A program made the translations under genes and the position numbers. Below the pieces are notes generated by a model. It saw nothing but the letters and a program-made list of their open reading frames with translations. It was not told the DNA's origin and did not search any database. This document shows, piece after piece, positions 42,572 through 50,907 of a stretch of DNA of 64,000 nucleotides. Within the stretch, counting starts at the first letter, position 1, and every line of letters begins with the position of its first letter. Origin of the DNA: Streptomyces sp. PR69 (GTDB lineage Bacteria; Actinomycetota; Actinomycetes; Streptomycetales; Streptomycetaceae); contig NZ_JAOWCB010000022.1 of the NCBI RefSeq assembly GCF_026420845.1, forward strand, positions 37,826 to 101,825. Reading direction: 5' to 3'.

Positions 42572-42600
42572 TCGCTAAGCAGAAGGCGTACGGCACGCAT
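42562..42600 (-). CDS. leuS leader peptide (12 aa, three consecutive Leu codons)
   Basis: ATG...TGA encodes MRAVRLLLSEPR, with CTT CTG CTT in a row. TACCCT 6 bases before the ATG gives a leaderless mRNA. It resembles the leuA leader (MRSGLLLL...) in start context and Leu-run position but not in the RNA that follows. A regulatory peptide is the simplest reading; it is not in any gene list I recall. Confidence 0.75.
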   Translation of the reverse strand: MRAVRLLLSEPR

Positions 42601-42606
42601 GGCGTC

Positions 42607-42612
42607 AGGGTA
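42607..42612 (-). promoter_or_regulatory. -10 box (TACCCT) of the leuS leader transcript
   Basis: TACCCT is 6 bases before the leader-peptide ATG at 42600. No clear -35 element is seen. Confidence 0.5.
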
Positions 42613-42768
42613 CAGCACGGCGGCGAGGGGACCCGGCGGAACGGTTCGCAACGGTCCGCAATGGTCTGCACCCGCCCCGTGAACGGGGCTTACTCCGCGT
42701 AACACCGCGTTCCAGGGCAACCCAAAAGTCAGTTGCGGTCGCTTCTGCGTCTAAACCCGCAAACCTCG

Positions 42769-42780
42769 TACCAGCTGGTA
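42769..42780. promoter_or_regulatory. 12-bp palindrome, candidate operator of the haem/NuoF operon
   Basis: TACCAGCTGGTA is a perfect palindrome 60 bp before ATG 42840. TAGCAT at 42792-42797 could be the -10, so a bound repressor would cover the promoter. The 13 bases CGCAAACCTCGTA ending in it recur at 55818-55830. Confidence 0.45.
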
Positions 42781-42839
42781 TGCGGCGACCTAGCATGCGT
42801 CAGCGGGACCGCCTTTGCCGCACCACTGGGAGGAGCCCC

Positions 42840-44489
42840 ATGAACCCTCACCGCATGCCGCGTCCGTCGCCCGAATCGGGCCCGGGTCTGAGCCGCCGGG
42901 CGCAAGGAGGTGTGGTCGCGGGGGCGTTGGTACTCCTGCCCCTCATCGCCGCCGTCGGAGGCGACGGCTTCCAGGCCGCGCTCGACTTCACCACCGGGGT
43001 GCTCTCCCTGGTCTCCCTGAGCGCGTCCGTGGCATGGGGACTGATCGCCACCGACCGGCTGCTGCTCTCCCCGCGCCACCGTCTGCTCGCCCAGGCCGTG
43101 CACCGGACCACCGCCATCGCATCGCTGGCCTTTCTGCTGCTGCACGTCACCGTGAAGGTGTCGCTTGGGCATGTCGCCCTGATCGGCGCGCTGATCCCCT
43201 TCAGCCTGGGCGTCACCAGCACGGAGGCCCTGATCGGCTTCGGCTCGCTGGCCGGGCTGCTGATGGTCGTCGCCGGCACGACCGGCGCGCTGCGCAGTGC
43301 GCTGGCGGGCAATGTACGGACGGCGGGGCGCTGGCGTCCCCTGCACATGCTGGCCTACCCGGCATGGTGTTTCGCGCTGGTGCACGGCCTGTACACGGGG
43401 CGGCCCGCGGCCGGCTGGGTGGTGGCGATGTACTCCCTGGCGCTGCTGGGCGTCGCCGCCGTGGTGTCGCTGCGGCTGCTGCCGCCGCAAGCGAAGCGCA
43501 CGATCGCCGCCCGGATCACGGCACTGACGGGCCGCGCGGACTCGGCAGCCGCCGAGGAGCAGTTCCGCCGCAACCTCAGCGCCTCACCGCTGCCGGGCGC
43601 CGCCGGCCTGGCGGGCATGCCGGGCGCGGCGGCCGCCGCCGGCCGTGGGGACCGCTCGGCCGGACGGCGGGGCGGTGCATCCCCGCAGGGAGCCTTCGGA
43701 CGGTACGCGCAGGACGTCGGGCGGGAGTCCCCCCTGGAGCAGACGCGTGTACAGGCGCCAAGGATCGAGGCGCCGTCGCCGCAGCTGTACGAGGTGCCGC
43801 CGCCGGCCGAGGACGGCCCCGCGGGCCCGGGCCCCGGCCCCGGCCCCGGTCGCGGGATCGCCGCCGCGTACCGCGCCGTCTCCCTGTCGGGAGACCGTGG
43901 GGGCCGCGGTGCGTCACCGGGCGACGCACCGGGTGCTCCGCTGGCCGAGCGGGTGCCGATGACCGAGGAACTGCCGGTCGTGTCCGAACCCGGAGCGGCC
44001 AGGCCCGCGCTGTGGCCGACTCCCTCGCCTCCGCCGCCCGCACCCGCTTCCCCCGCCTCTCCCCCGCCGGCCCCGTCGGCCTCACCGGGGGCCGCTTCCG
44101 CTTATGGAGCCCCCGGGGCGTCCGTGCCGTACGAGACGCCGCCCACGCACGCGTACGACGCCGCGGACGGCATGACGGCGCAGTACGGCACCGCCGCCAC
44201 CGGCGCCTCCGAGGCCGCGTACGGCAACACCCCGTACGGCTCTTCGTACGCCCCGGGGGGCGGCGGATACGAAAGCCCCGCCCCCTTCGACCCGCCCGGC
44301 TCCTCGTTTGGAGCCTCGTCCGACTCCCCCTTCAACGCCCCCTTCAACGCCCCCTTCGACGACCCCTTGGCTCCCGACCCCGTTCCCCGCCCCTCCGGCG
44401 CCTTCGACGAGACGGCTCCGCTGCCCGGGCCGCTCTTCCCGCCCCCGGCCGGGGAACCCTGGCACGCACCCGCAGGAGAACGACCGTGA
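42840..44489 (+). CDS. ferric-reductase-like bis-His haem membrane protein with long disordered tail
   Basis: 549 residues. About six membrane helices in residues 25-225 carry two His pairs, H88/H102 and H169/H182 (spacing 14 and 13), the arrangement of ferric-reductase/NOX-type b-haem proteins. No FAD or NADPH module follows. Instead there is a ~300-residue Pro/Ala/Ser-rich cytoplasmic tail with YGT/YGS repeats. GGGAGGAG precedes ATG 42840. The next gene overlaps the stop by 4 bp and encodes a NuoF-like diaphorase-ferredoxin, the likely electron donor. The acceptor is unknown. Confidence 0.8.
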   Translation: MNPHRMPRPSPESGPGLSRRAQGGVVAGALVLLPLIAAVGGDGFQAALDFTTGVLSLVSLSASVAWGLIATDRLLLSPRHRLLAQAVHRTTAIASLAFLLLHVTVKVSLGHVALIGALIPFSLGVTSTEALIGFGSLAGLLMVVAGTTGALRSALAGNVRTAGRWRPLHMLAYPAWCFALVHGLYTGRPAAGWVVAMYSLALLGVAAVVSLRLLPPQAKRTIAARITALTGRADSAAAEEQFRRNLSASPLPGAAGLAGMPGAAAAAGRGDRSAGRRGGASPQGAFGRYAQDVGRESPLEQTRVQAPRIEAPSPQLYEVPPPAEDGPAGPGPGPGPGRGIAAAYRAVSLSGDRGGRGASPGDAPGAPLAERVPMTEELPVVSEPGAARPALWPTPSPPPPAPASPASPPPAPSASPGAASAYGAPGASVPYETPPTHAYDAADGMTAQYGTAATGASEAAYGNTPYGSSYAPGGGGYESPAPFDPPGSSFGASSDSPFNAPFNAPFDDPLAPDPVPRPSGAFDETAPLPGPLFPPPAGEPWHAPAGERP

Positions 44490-46075
44490 ACGCCCCCCTC
44501 CCCGACGTCCCCGAGGTCCGCGTCGTCGGCCTCCCCCAGCTGACCCAGGGGTTCGACCTCGTCGAGCGCCTCGACCTCCAGATGCACCTCAAGGTGCACG
44601 GGCCGTTGGAACCCGTGACCGGAGAGCGGCTGGCCCAGCTCGCCGAGGAGATCTCACTGCGCGGCCGCGGCGGCGCGGGCTTCCCCTTCGGGCAGAAACT
44701 CCGCGCCGTCGCCAAGTCATCCATCAGGCGCGGGGTGCGGCCCGTCGTCGTGATCAACGGCAGTGAGGGCGAGCCCGCCTGCCGCAAGGACACGGTCCTG
44801 CTCAACCGCGCCCCCCATCTGATCCTGGACGGGGCGCTGCTGGCCGCGGAGGCGCTCGGCGCACGCACGCTGGTCGTCGCGGTCACCCGTAATTCCACGG
44901 AGATCTCGATACGCGCCGCCCTGGCCGAGCGAGGGCTGACGGACCGGCGCGGCGCACAGCTGCGGGCCCGTGTGGTGCGCACCCCCGAGCGCATGGTCTC
45001 CGGTGAGGCGTCCGCGGTCATCCGCGCCGTGGGCGGGGGGCCCGCGCTGCCGCCGGGCAGGCGGGAGCGCGCCTCCGACTCGGGCGTCGGCGGTGCTCCG
45101 ACGCTGCTGTCCAACGCCGAGACGTTCGCCCAGCTCGCCGTGGCCGCCCGGATCGGGTCTCACCGATACGGCCACATGGGGCTGGACACCGAGCCCGGCA
45201 CGGTCATGCTCACGCTCTCCGGGGCCGTGGCGCGCCCGATGGTGATCGAGGCCCCCACCGGTGTGCCACTGCGGTACATCCTCCAGCTGGCCGGCGCCCC
45301 GCCGCTGCCTCAGGGAGTGCTCACCGGCGGCTACCACGGCAACTGGATCGACTCGGTCGCCGTCCAGGAGGCGGTCGTCTCACGGGAGTCCCTGGCGTCC
45401 GTCGGCGGCTCGCTGGGCGCGGGCGCGATCCTGCCCATCGGCCCGGAGACCTGCCCTCTGGGGGAGGCACTGCGCGTCGCCAACTGGCTGGCCGCCGAGA
45501 CCGCGGGCCAGTGCGGTCCGTGCCGCCTGGGCCTGCCGGCGGCGGCCGGCGGACTGTCCGACGTGCTGAACGGCGGCGGCCCCGCGGCCCTGGAGGCGCT
45601 GCGTGAGGTCACCCAGGCCGTGAAGGGCCGGGGAGCGTGCAAACACCCGGACGGCTCTGCCCGGTTCTTCTCGTCGACCCTGTCGGCCTTCACGGACGAT
45701 CTCGCCGCCCATGTCCTGGACGGCGGCTGCGGCCGGGAGACGACCGGTGTGCTGCCGCTACCGGGACCGGGCTACGAGGAGGCGGAGGAGTCCATTCCGA
45801 GCGGCGAGAAGCTGGCGGTGGACTGGACGCTCTGCCAGGGCCACGGGCTCTGCGCCGACATCGTGCCCGAACTGATCAGGCTGGGCCCCGACGGCTATCC
45901 GGCGCTGGCGGACGCGGCGGTGCCGATGCATCTGCGGGGGCGCGCACAGCGAGCGGTGCGCCGCTGCCCCGCGCTGGCGCTCCGTATCGAGCAGGGTCCC
46001 GCTCCCGCCCCGTCGAAGCGCCCTGAGCTGCCGCCCGGCAGCGGCCGGAAGGCCCTGGGCAGCGGGCGCAGTTGA
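44486..46075 (+). CDS. NuoF-like flavoprotein fused to a C-terminal ferredoxin
   Basis: 529 residues. The FMN/NADH part has SLRGRGGAGFPFGQKL and NGSEGEPACRKD, followed by a SLBB region and an iron-sulfur segment with C343-GP-C346 and C385 in GACKHPDG; NuoF has one more Cys, so the N3-type cluster is altered. Residues ~445-500 form a ferredoxin with C450-x5-C456 and C494-P, the [3Fe-4S] pattern. GTG 44486 overlaps the upstream stop (GTGA). With the haem membrane protein it probably passes electrons from NAD(P)H across the membrane. It lies outside any nuo operon. Confidence 0.8.
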   Translation: MNAPLPDVPEVRVVGLPQLTQGFDLVERLDLQMHLKVHGPLEPVTGERLAQLAEEISLRGRGGAGFPFGQKLRAVAKSSIRRGVRPVVVINGSEGEPACRKDTVLLNRAPHLILDGALLAAEALGARTLVVAVTRNSTEISIRAALAERGLTDRRGAQLRARVVRTPERMVSGEASAVIRAVGGGPALPPGRRERASDSGVGGAPTLLSNAETFAQLAVAARIGSHRYGHMGLDTEPGTVMLTLSGAVARPMVIEAPTGVPLRYILQLAGAPPLPQGVLTGGYHGNWIDSVAVQEAVVSRESLASVGGSLGAGAILPIGPETCPLGEALRVANWLAAETAGQCGPCRLGLPAAAGGLSDVLNGGGPAALEALREVTQAVKGRGACKHPDGSARFFSSTLSAFTDDLAAHVLDGGCGRETTGVLPLPGPGYEEAEESIPSGEKLAVDWTLCQGHGLCADIVPELIRLGPDGYPALADAAVPMHLRGRAQRAVRRCPALALRIEQGPAPAPSKRPELPPGSGRKALGSGRS

Positions 46076-46186
46076 CCCGTCGTCACGGCGGTCCGCCGTC
46101 GCGGTGCTGCGACAGCAGCCTGTGGCGGCGGGCCCTGTGACAGCTGGCCCTATGACGGCTGCAGCGGAGCGGCACAGCGGCGACAT

Positions 46187-46223
46187 GCCGAGAGGGCCAT
46201 CCGGATCGGATGGCCCTCTCGGC
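46187..46223. terminator. bidirectional hairpin terminator
   Basis: GCCGAGAGGGCCATCCG-GAT-CGGATGGCCCTCTCGGC is a perfect 17-bp stem with a 3-base loop, followed by TTCT on the + strand. It stands between the convergent NuoF-like gene and tRNA-Ala. Confidence 0.9.
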
Positions 46224-46228
46224 TTCTG

Positions 46229-46301
<73 letters not shown>

Positions 46302-46378
46302 TTGCGGTGCGCCGACCGGTTCAGCCGAGGGAATCGGCCTGCTTGGCTTGGGGTTTCCCCCGCGGCGACACCGACAAC

Positions 46379-46407
46379 ATTACACGGTCACCCCGGCCCA
46401 TCACCAA
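46379..46407 (-). promoter_or_regulatory. promoter of tRNA-Ala copy 1
   Basis: TTGGTG (46402-46407) and TGTAAT (46379-46384) are spaced 17 bp on the minus strand, ~78 bp before the tRNA. The gap 46302-46459 contains no gene. Confidence 0.5.
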
Positions 46408-46459
46408 ATCGTTTGCCGTTCCGCATGGACAAGGCCGGTAATGTCCGGTTTCGCGCGGG

Positions 46460-46696
46460 CTACGCGGTGGCGAACGAGTAGAAGCGTTTGAGCGTGCAGT
46501 GCTCGTCGAGGAGACGCCCGTAGATGGGCTCCCCCTCAAGCTCCCGGTAGGTCTCGATGGGGTCGCCCTTTATGATCAGCGCCCGGGCGCACTCCTCGCA
46601 CCAGTACTGGTACTCGGGGTTGAGCGGGTCCATGTCCCGGACGATCGGCGTACCGCTGCCGCACCAGTCGCATTTCCGCCTGTGTGCACCCATCAT
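46460..46696 (-). CDS. small zinc-ribbon protein, unknown function
   Basis: 78 residues with two Cys pairs, CDWCGSG and CEECARAL, forming a zinc ribbon; the C-terminus contains GEPIYGRLLDEHCTLKRFYS. Start ATGATG at 46696 directly follows the stop of the upstream zinc-ribbon gene, with GGAG inside that gene's end, so the two are coupled. Probably a cytoplasmic nucleic-acid or protein adaptor, but only the zinc motif is visible. Confidence 0.75.
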   Translation of the reverse strand: MMGAHRRKCDWCGSGTPIVRDMDPLNPEYQYWCEECARALIIKGDPIETYRELEGEPIYGRLLDEHCTLKRFYSFATA

Positions 46697-46861
46697 TCAG
46701 CTCCAGCTGTGGCCGCAGGCCGTGCACACGTAGGAAACCCCTCCGTTGTCACCGAGGACTTGGGCGACATGGCCGGAACCGCAGGACGGGCAGCTGAGGT
46801 GGGCCGGCGCCTGAGCCGCGGCAAGCAGGTCGTCGGCCTCCTCGCTGCTGCTGGCGGACAT
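46697..46861 (-). CDS. 54-residue zinc-ribbon protein, unknown function
   Basis: MSASSSEEADDLLAAA followed by a zinc ribbon CPSCGSG...CTACGHSWS; both Cys pairs are intact. The ATG at 46861 has GGGAGG 9 bases upstream; the in-frame GTG at 46870 overlaps that site and is unlikely. It is the first gene of a two-gene unit between two tRNA-Ala genes. The ribbon resembles those of transcription-factor-like small proteins. Function unknown. Confidence 0.7.
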   Translation of the reverse strand: MSASSSEEADDLLAAAQAPAHLSCPSCGSGHVAQVLGDNGGVSYVCTACGHSWS

Positions 46862-46997
46862 GGCGCTCACCCTCCCGTTCCCGCCGGTGTCCCCTCCGGC
46901 CGTCTGATTCTGCCATGACCACGCAACGAGGTCAGCGGCGTTCACGAACGCACTCAACGCGAAATCCCGCCCTCACTGGAGGACGGGATCCGGTCTG

Positions 46998-47070
46998 TGG
47001 AGCTAAGGAGAATTGAACTCCTGACCTCCTGCATGCCATGCAGGCGCTCTACCAACTGAGCTATAGCCCC
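46998..47070 (-). tRNA. tRNA-Ala (anticodon GGC), copy 2
   Basis: 73 nt, same as copy 1 except the anticodon stem CCTGC/GCAGG (C28-G42 pair). No CCA encoded. The 136-bp stretch between this tRNA and the zinc-ribbon gene contains no other gene. Confidence 0.97.
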
Positions 47071-47208
47071 TTGTGTTCTTCGCGCTCCGCGCTGCGAACA
47101 AGAAGAACTTTAGCCTGTGACCTGCCGGAAAGTGAAATCCGGGGTCCCGGGCCCGGTGCGCCGGGGCTCACGGCCCGCGCGGGGGCCGCGGGACCCGGTG
47201 CTCAGGCG

Positions 47209-47997
47209 TCAGTCGTCGTCGCCGAGGACCGGCTCGGGGAGCGTGCCGGCGTTGTGCTCCAGCAGCCGCCAGCCGCGCGCGCCCTCGCCCAGGACCGACC
47301 AGCTGCAGTTGGAGAGTCCGCCGAGGCTCTCCCAGTGGCGGGCCTCCAGGCCGAGCAGCCGCCCGATGGTGGTGCGGATGGTGCCTCCGTGGCTGACGAC
47401 GACGAGGGTGCCGTCCGCGGGCAGCTTCTCCGCGTGGTGCAGCACGACCGGGGCGGCCCGGTCCGCGACCTCGCTCTCCAGTTCGCCGCCGCCTCGGCGC
47501 ACGGGCTCGCCGCGCTTCCAGGCCGCGTACTGCTCGCCGTACCGGGCGACGATCTCGTCGTGTGTGAGCCCCTGCCATGCGCCCGCGTATGTCTCACGCA
47601 GGGCGGCGTCGTACGAGATGTCGAGGCCGGTGATCGCGGCCAGCTCGCCGGCGGTGGCGACGGCCCGCTTGAGGTCGGAGGCGACGATGGCGTCGGGCTT
47701 GAGCGAGGCGAGGAGACGGGCGGACCGGCGCGCCTGGGCGAGGCCGGTCACCGTCAGCTCGATGTCCGTGGAGCCCTGGAAGCGGCGCTCAAGATTCCAG
47801 GACGTCTGCCCGTGCCTCCACAGCACGATGCGCCGGCCGCGGACGGGCCTGCGTGCCGCGTCCGCCGTGGAACCGGACTGTCCGGGGCTCCTGGACTCCC
47901 CGGGTGTGCTGGACTCGCCAGGAGGTCTGGACTCCTCGGGTGCGCTGGACTCGCCAGGAGCGCTGGGCTCTCCGGCGCGGTGGGCCGTGCCGCTCAG
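47209..47997 (-). CDS. histidine phosphatase (phosphoglycerate mutase-like), CTG start
   Basis: 262 residues from a CTG at 47997. The catalytic RHG motif is IVLWRHGQTSWN, with partner residues in ERRFQGSTDIELTVTG, ETYAGAWQGLTHDE and VVSHGGTIR. The first strand (GRRIVLW) lies before the only GTG (47826), so the real start must be further up, and no ATG, GTG or TTG exists there. CTG 47997 overlaps the rsfS stop (CTGA) and has GGTGAG 5 bases upstream. The N-terminus is a Pro/Gly/Glu/Ser repeat. Family substrate unknown. Confidence 0.8.
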   Translation of the reverse strand: MSGTAHRAGEPSAPGESSAPEESRPPGESSTPGESRSPGQSGSTADAARRPVRGRRIVLWRHGQTSWNLERRFQGSTDIELTVTGLAQARRSARLLASLKPDAIVASDLKRAVATAGELAAITGLDISYDAALRETYAGAWQGLTHDEIVARYGEQYAAWKRGEPVRRGGGELESEVADRAAPVVLHHAEKLPADGTLVVVSHGGTIRTTIGRLLGLEARHWESLGGLSNCSWSVLGEGARGWRLLEHNAGTLPEPVLGDDD

Positions 47998-48425
47998 CTC
48001 AGCTCACCGTCCGTGCCGCCGGTGAGCCGGGCGTGCTCTTCTCCCTTGCCGCGGGTCTTCTGCGCGTCCTCGGGGAGCGTGATCTCCGGGCAGTCCTTCC
48101 ACAGGCGCTCCAGAGCGTAGAACACGCGCTCCTCCGTGTGCTGGACGTGCACCACGATGTCGACGTAGTCGAGCAGGATCCAGCGGGCGTCCCGGTCGCC
48201 CTCCCGGCGCACGGGCTTGGCGCCGAGGTCCTTGTTCAGCCGCTCCTCGATCTCGTCGACGATCGACTTGACCTGGCGGTCGTTCGGGGCGGAGGCGAGG
48301 AGGAAGGCGTCGGTGATCGACAGCACATCGCTGACGTCATACGCGATGATGTCGTGCGCGAGTCGATCGGCGGCCGCCTGGGCGGCGGCGTTGACAAGCT
48401 CCAGGGAGCGGTCAGTGGCGGTCAC
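47994..48425 (-). CDS. rsfS: ribosomal silencing factor RsfS
   Basis: 143 residues with the RsfS/Iojap core DIIAYDVSDVLSITDAFLLASAPNDRQVKSIVDEIEERL and RWILLDYVDIVVHVQ. It binds uL14 and blocks subunit joining in starvation. GTG 48425 has no strong ribosome site. The order nadD-LCP-rsfS-phosphatase is the usual actinobacterial cluster, all minus. Confidence 0.96.
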   Translation of the reverse strand: MTATDRSLELVNAAAQAAADRLAHDIIAYDVSDVLSITDAFLLASAPNDRQVKSIVDEIEERLNKDLGAKPVRREGDRDARWILLDYVDIVVHVQHTEERVFYALERLWKDCPEITLPEDAQKTRGKGEEHARLTGGTDGELS

Positions 48426-48538
48426 AAGCTGGCTTTCGTCGGCGGTCGGTACCTCTCAAGGGTCTCACGGACGGCCGACAGTCCTCACGGGCATTGTTTC
48501 CCGGCTCCTTCAGTCCCGGACCCCGGAACGGAGCCCGC

Positions 48539-50224
48539 TCACTCCTGCCGGTACTCGAAGTCCTTGCCGAGAATGACCGTGACCTGGGCGTTGCGGGCTG
48601 TTTCGCCCTTCTCGACCGCGCTCTCCGGCAGGCCCAGCGTCTTGGCGACCTCCACGGCCTTGGCCTTCTCCGTCCCGTCACCGTAGGTGACGCGTGAGGC
48701 GGTCTCCGCGTCCGCCGTCCCTCCGTCGACGACCGAGTAGCCGCCGTTGACGAGAGAGACCCGGGCCGGCTCGGTGGCGGCGTCGTCCCCTGTGGCGTTC
48801 CGGATGCCCACGCGCACGGTGGCGCCCTGCTCCGGGGCGGTGACGGAGCCGCCCAGGACGTCCTTGACGACGCTGTTCGCGGCCTCCTGACTGAGCGTGC
48901 CGTCCTCCTGCACGGGGAGCACGGCGGTCGTGTAGTCGCCGCCCTTGGCGTGCCGGGCCAGGGAGGCGAGGGACGCGCCGAGGTCCTTCTCCGTCAGCGA
49001 GGGGTCGAGGATCTGCGCCAGGGTCTCGACGATGACGGTCGCCGACTTCGGGTCGTCGGGGAACTTGCGCAGCACACCCTGCATGACCTGTCCGAAGCGC
49101 TGCAGCTGCTTCTGCTCGGCCTCCCCGGGGGCGAGGTAGGTGGCGTAGGCGACGGCCGCGCGGCCGCCCAGCGTCTGGTTCTCGCCCTTCTTCACCTGCG
49201 GCTCCTCGCCCTTCTTCACGGCGGGGACCTCGATGTCGGTGGTCAGGTCGATGCCGCCGACCAGTTCGACGAGGTTTTCCAGGTACGGGGTGTCAAGCCG
49301 CCAGGTGCCGCTGATCTTCGCACCGAGCAGTGAGCCGAGGGCTTCGCGGGTGCCGGTCGAGCCGTCGTCCTCGACGGATTTTCCGAGGGTGGTGGCCGTG
49401 CCGTCGTCCTGGGCGACGGACAGGGAGCGGGGCAGCAGGACGGTGGTGCCGTGCTGCCTCGTGGTGTTGTCCACGAGCAGCGCGGTGGAGGTGCCCTCCT
49501 TCTTGGTGTTGTGCAGATGGACCACGATCACGTCCCTTTTCTGCGGGCCGGACGCGGCTGTGGTGTTCTGTTTCCGGGAATCGGACAGCCCGGGGAGCTT
49601 GCCCGCGTACCAGAGGTAGCCGACGCCGCTGACGGCGGCGAGGGCCATGACGACGATCAGCCCGACGATGCGGTTGCGGCCGCGGCGCTTGGCCTCCTCG
49701 CGCCTCTCAGAGCGGCTCTCGGTGAACTTCAGCCAGTCGATGACGTCTTCGGAGTCCTCGTCCGGCTCCTCGATGAAGGAGAACTGCTCAGTCCGGTATC
49801 CCCCGCCGTCGGCATCGGCCACAGGCCTGCGCGGCTCGTCCCGCCGTTGCTCCGGGATGGCGGGTTCCGGGGCAGGGCGCTCCGGGGCAGTGGGCTCCGG
49901 GGCCGCGGTGAAGGAGCGCTCCGGCGACTCCGGCTGCGCCTGGGCGTGCTGCTGGGGGCTGCTCCACTGCTGGGGGGCGTAGCCGTACCCCTGCTGGGCG
50001 TAGGGGTCGTACTGCTGGGGCTGCGCGTAGGGGTCGTAGCCGTAGCCCTGGTCGTCCCGGGGCTGGGCATACGGGTCGTACCCGCCGTAGTTCTGCTGCT
50101 GCGGCTGGGCCTGGGACTGATGCTGGGTCTGAGGCTGGACGTAGACCGGCTGTCCGTACTCGTCGTAGCCGATCACCTGCGGCTGCGGGTGGTACGGATC
50201 GTATGGCTGCTGCTGGTCGTTCAC
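48539..50224 (-). CDS. LytR-CpsA-Psr (LCP) family protein with C-terminal LytR_C domain
   Basis: 561 residues: a Gln/Pro/Tyr-rich cytoplasmic N-terminus (QPQTQHQSQAQPQQQNYGGY), one membrane helix (IVGLIVVMALAAVSGVGYLWYA), then the extracellular LCP domain with DVIVVHLHNTKKEG and LVELVGGIDLTTD, and the LytR_C region VRVGIRNATGDDAATEPARV. LCP enzymes transfer teichoic-acid-like polymers onto peptidoglycan. GTG 50224 has GGAGAGGGG upstream. It fits the wall glycopolymer genes at 58-62 kb, though it is unlinked. Confidence 0.88.
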   Translation of the reverse strand: MNDQQQPYDPYHPQPQVIGYDEYGQPVYVQPQTQHQSQAQPQQQNYGGYDPYAQPRDDQGYGYDPYAQPQQYDPYAQQGYGYAPQQWSSPQQHAQAQPESPERSFTAAPEPTAPERPAPEPAIPEQRRDEPRRPVADADGGGYRTEQFSFIEEPDEDSEDVIDWLKFTESRSERREEAKRRGRNRIVGLIVVMALAAVSGVGYLWYAGKLPGLSDSRKQNTTAASGPQKRDVIVVHLHNTKKEGTSTALLVDNTTRQHGTTVLLPRSLSVAQDDGTATTLGKSVEDDGSTGTREALGSLLGAKISGTWRLDTPYLENLVELVGGIDLTTDIEVPAVKKGEEPQVKKGENQTLGGRAAVAYATYLAPGEAEQKQLQRFGQVMQGVLRKFPDDPKSATVIVETLAQILDPSLTEKDLGASLASLARHAKGGDYTTAVLPVQEDGTLSQEAANSVVKDVLGGSVTAPEQGATVRVGIRNATGDDAATEPARVSLVNGGYSVVDGGTADAETASRVTYGDGTEKAKAVEVAKTLGLPESAVEKGETARNAQVTVILGKDFEYRQE

Positions 50225-50243
50225 CGGTGCCCCTCTCCGTGGC

Positions 50244-50867
50244 TCACTCGCCGCGGTACAACTGGCGCTTGTCGATGTAGCGCACCACACCGTCCGGCAC
50301 CAAATACCAGACCGGGTCGCCCTGCGCGACCCTCGCCCGGCAGTCCGTCGACGAGATGGCCAGCGCGGGGACCTCGACCAGCGAGACCCCGCCTTCCGGC
50401 AGCCCGTCGTCCGTCAGATCGTGGCCTGGCCGGGTCACGCCGATGAAGTGGGCGAGCGAGAAGAGCTCTTCGGCGTCCCGCCAGCCCAGGATCTGGGAGA
50501 GCGCGTCGGCGCCCGTGATGAAGAACAGATCCGCGTCGTCGTTGAGTGCGCGCAGCTCACGCAGGGTGTCGATGGTGTACGTGGGCCCGCCGCGGTCGAT
50601 GTCGATGCGGCTGACGGAGAACTGGGGGTTGGACGCCGTGGCGATGACCGTCATCAGATAGCGGTCCTCCGCCGGGGAGACGTTTTTGTGGGACTTCTGC
50701 CACGGCTGTCCGGTCGGCACGAACACGACCTCGTCCAGATGGAACAAGGCGGCGACCTCGCTGGCCGCCACCAGGTGTCCATGGTGGATCGGGTCGAATG
50801 TCCCGCCCATCACGCCGAGTCGGCGTTTGCCGGAACGCGCACCGGCAGGCACTTCCTGCTCTCCCAT
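50244..50867 (-). CDS. nadD: nicotinate-nucleotide adenylyltransferase
   Basis: 207 residues. The nucleotidyltransferase motif is GVMGGTFDPIHHGHL; the second signature ISSTDCRARV completes the active site. It makes NaAD from NaMN and ATP in NAD synthesis. ATG 50867 lies 8 bases after TAGGCT, so it is probably leaderless. The LCP gene follows after 19 bp. Confidence 0.96.
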   Translation of the reverse strand: MGEQEVPAGARSGKRRLGVMGGTFDPIHHGHLVAASEVAALFHLDEVVFVPTGQPWQKSHKNVSPAEDRYLMTVIATASNPQFSVSRIDIDRGGPTYTIDTLRELRALNDDADLFFITGADALSQILGWRDAEELFSLAHFIGVTRPGHDLTDDGLPEGGVSLVEVPALAISSTDCRARVAQGDPVWYLVPDGVVRYIDKRQLYRGE

Positions 50868-50875
50868 GCGTGCAG

Positions 50876-50881
50876 AGCCTA
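50876..50881 (-). promoter_or_regulatory. leaderless -10 box (TAGGCT) for nadD
   Basis: TAGGCT on the minus strand is 8 bases before ATG 50867 and supports that start over ATG 50888. Confidence 0.4.
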
Positions 50882-50907
50882 CTGGCATGGCGGCCGGCCC
50901 GGTCCGG

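Noticed and set aside
42429..42600. T-box riboswitch upstream of leuS
   Set aside because: No AGGGUGGNACCGCG-like T-box sequence or specifier loop; the Leu peptide plus terminator explains the structure better.
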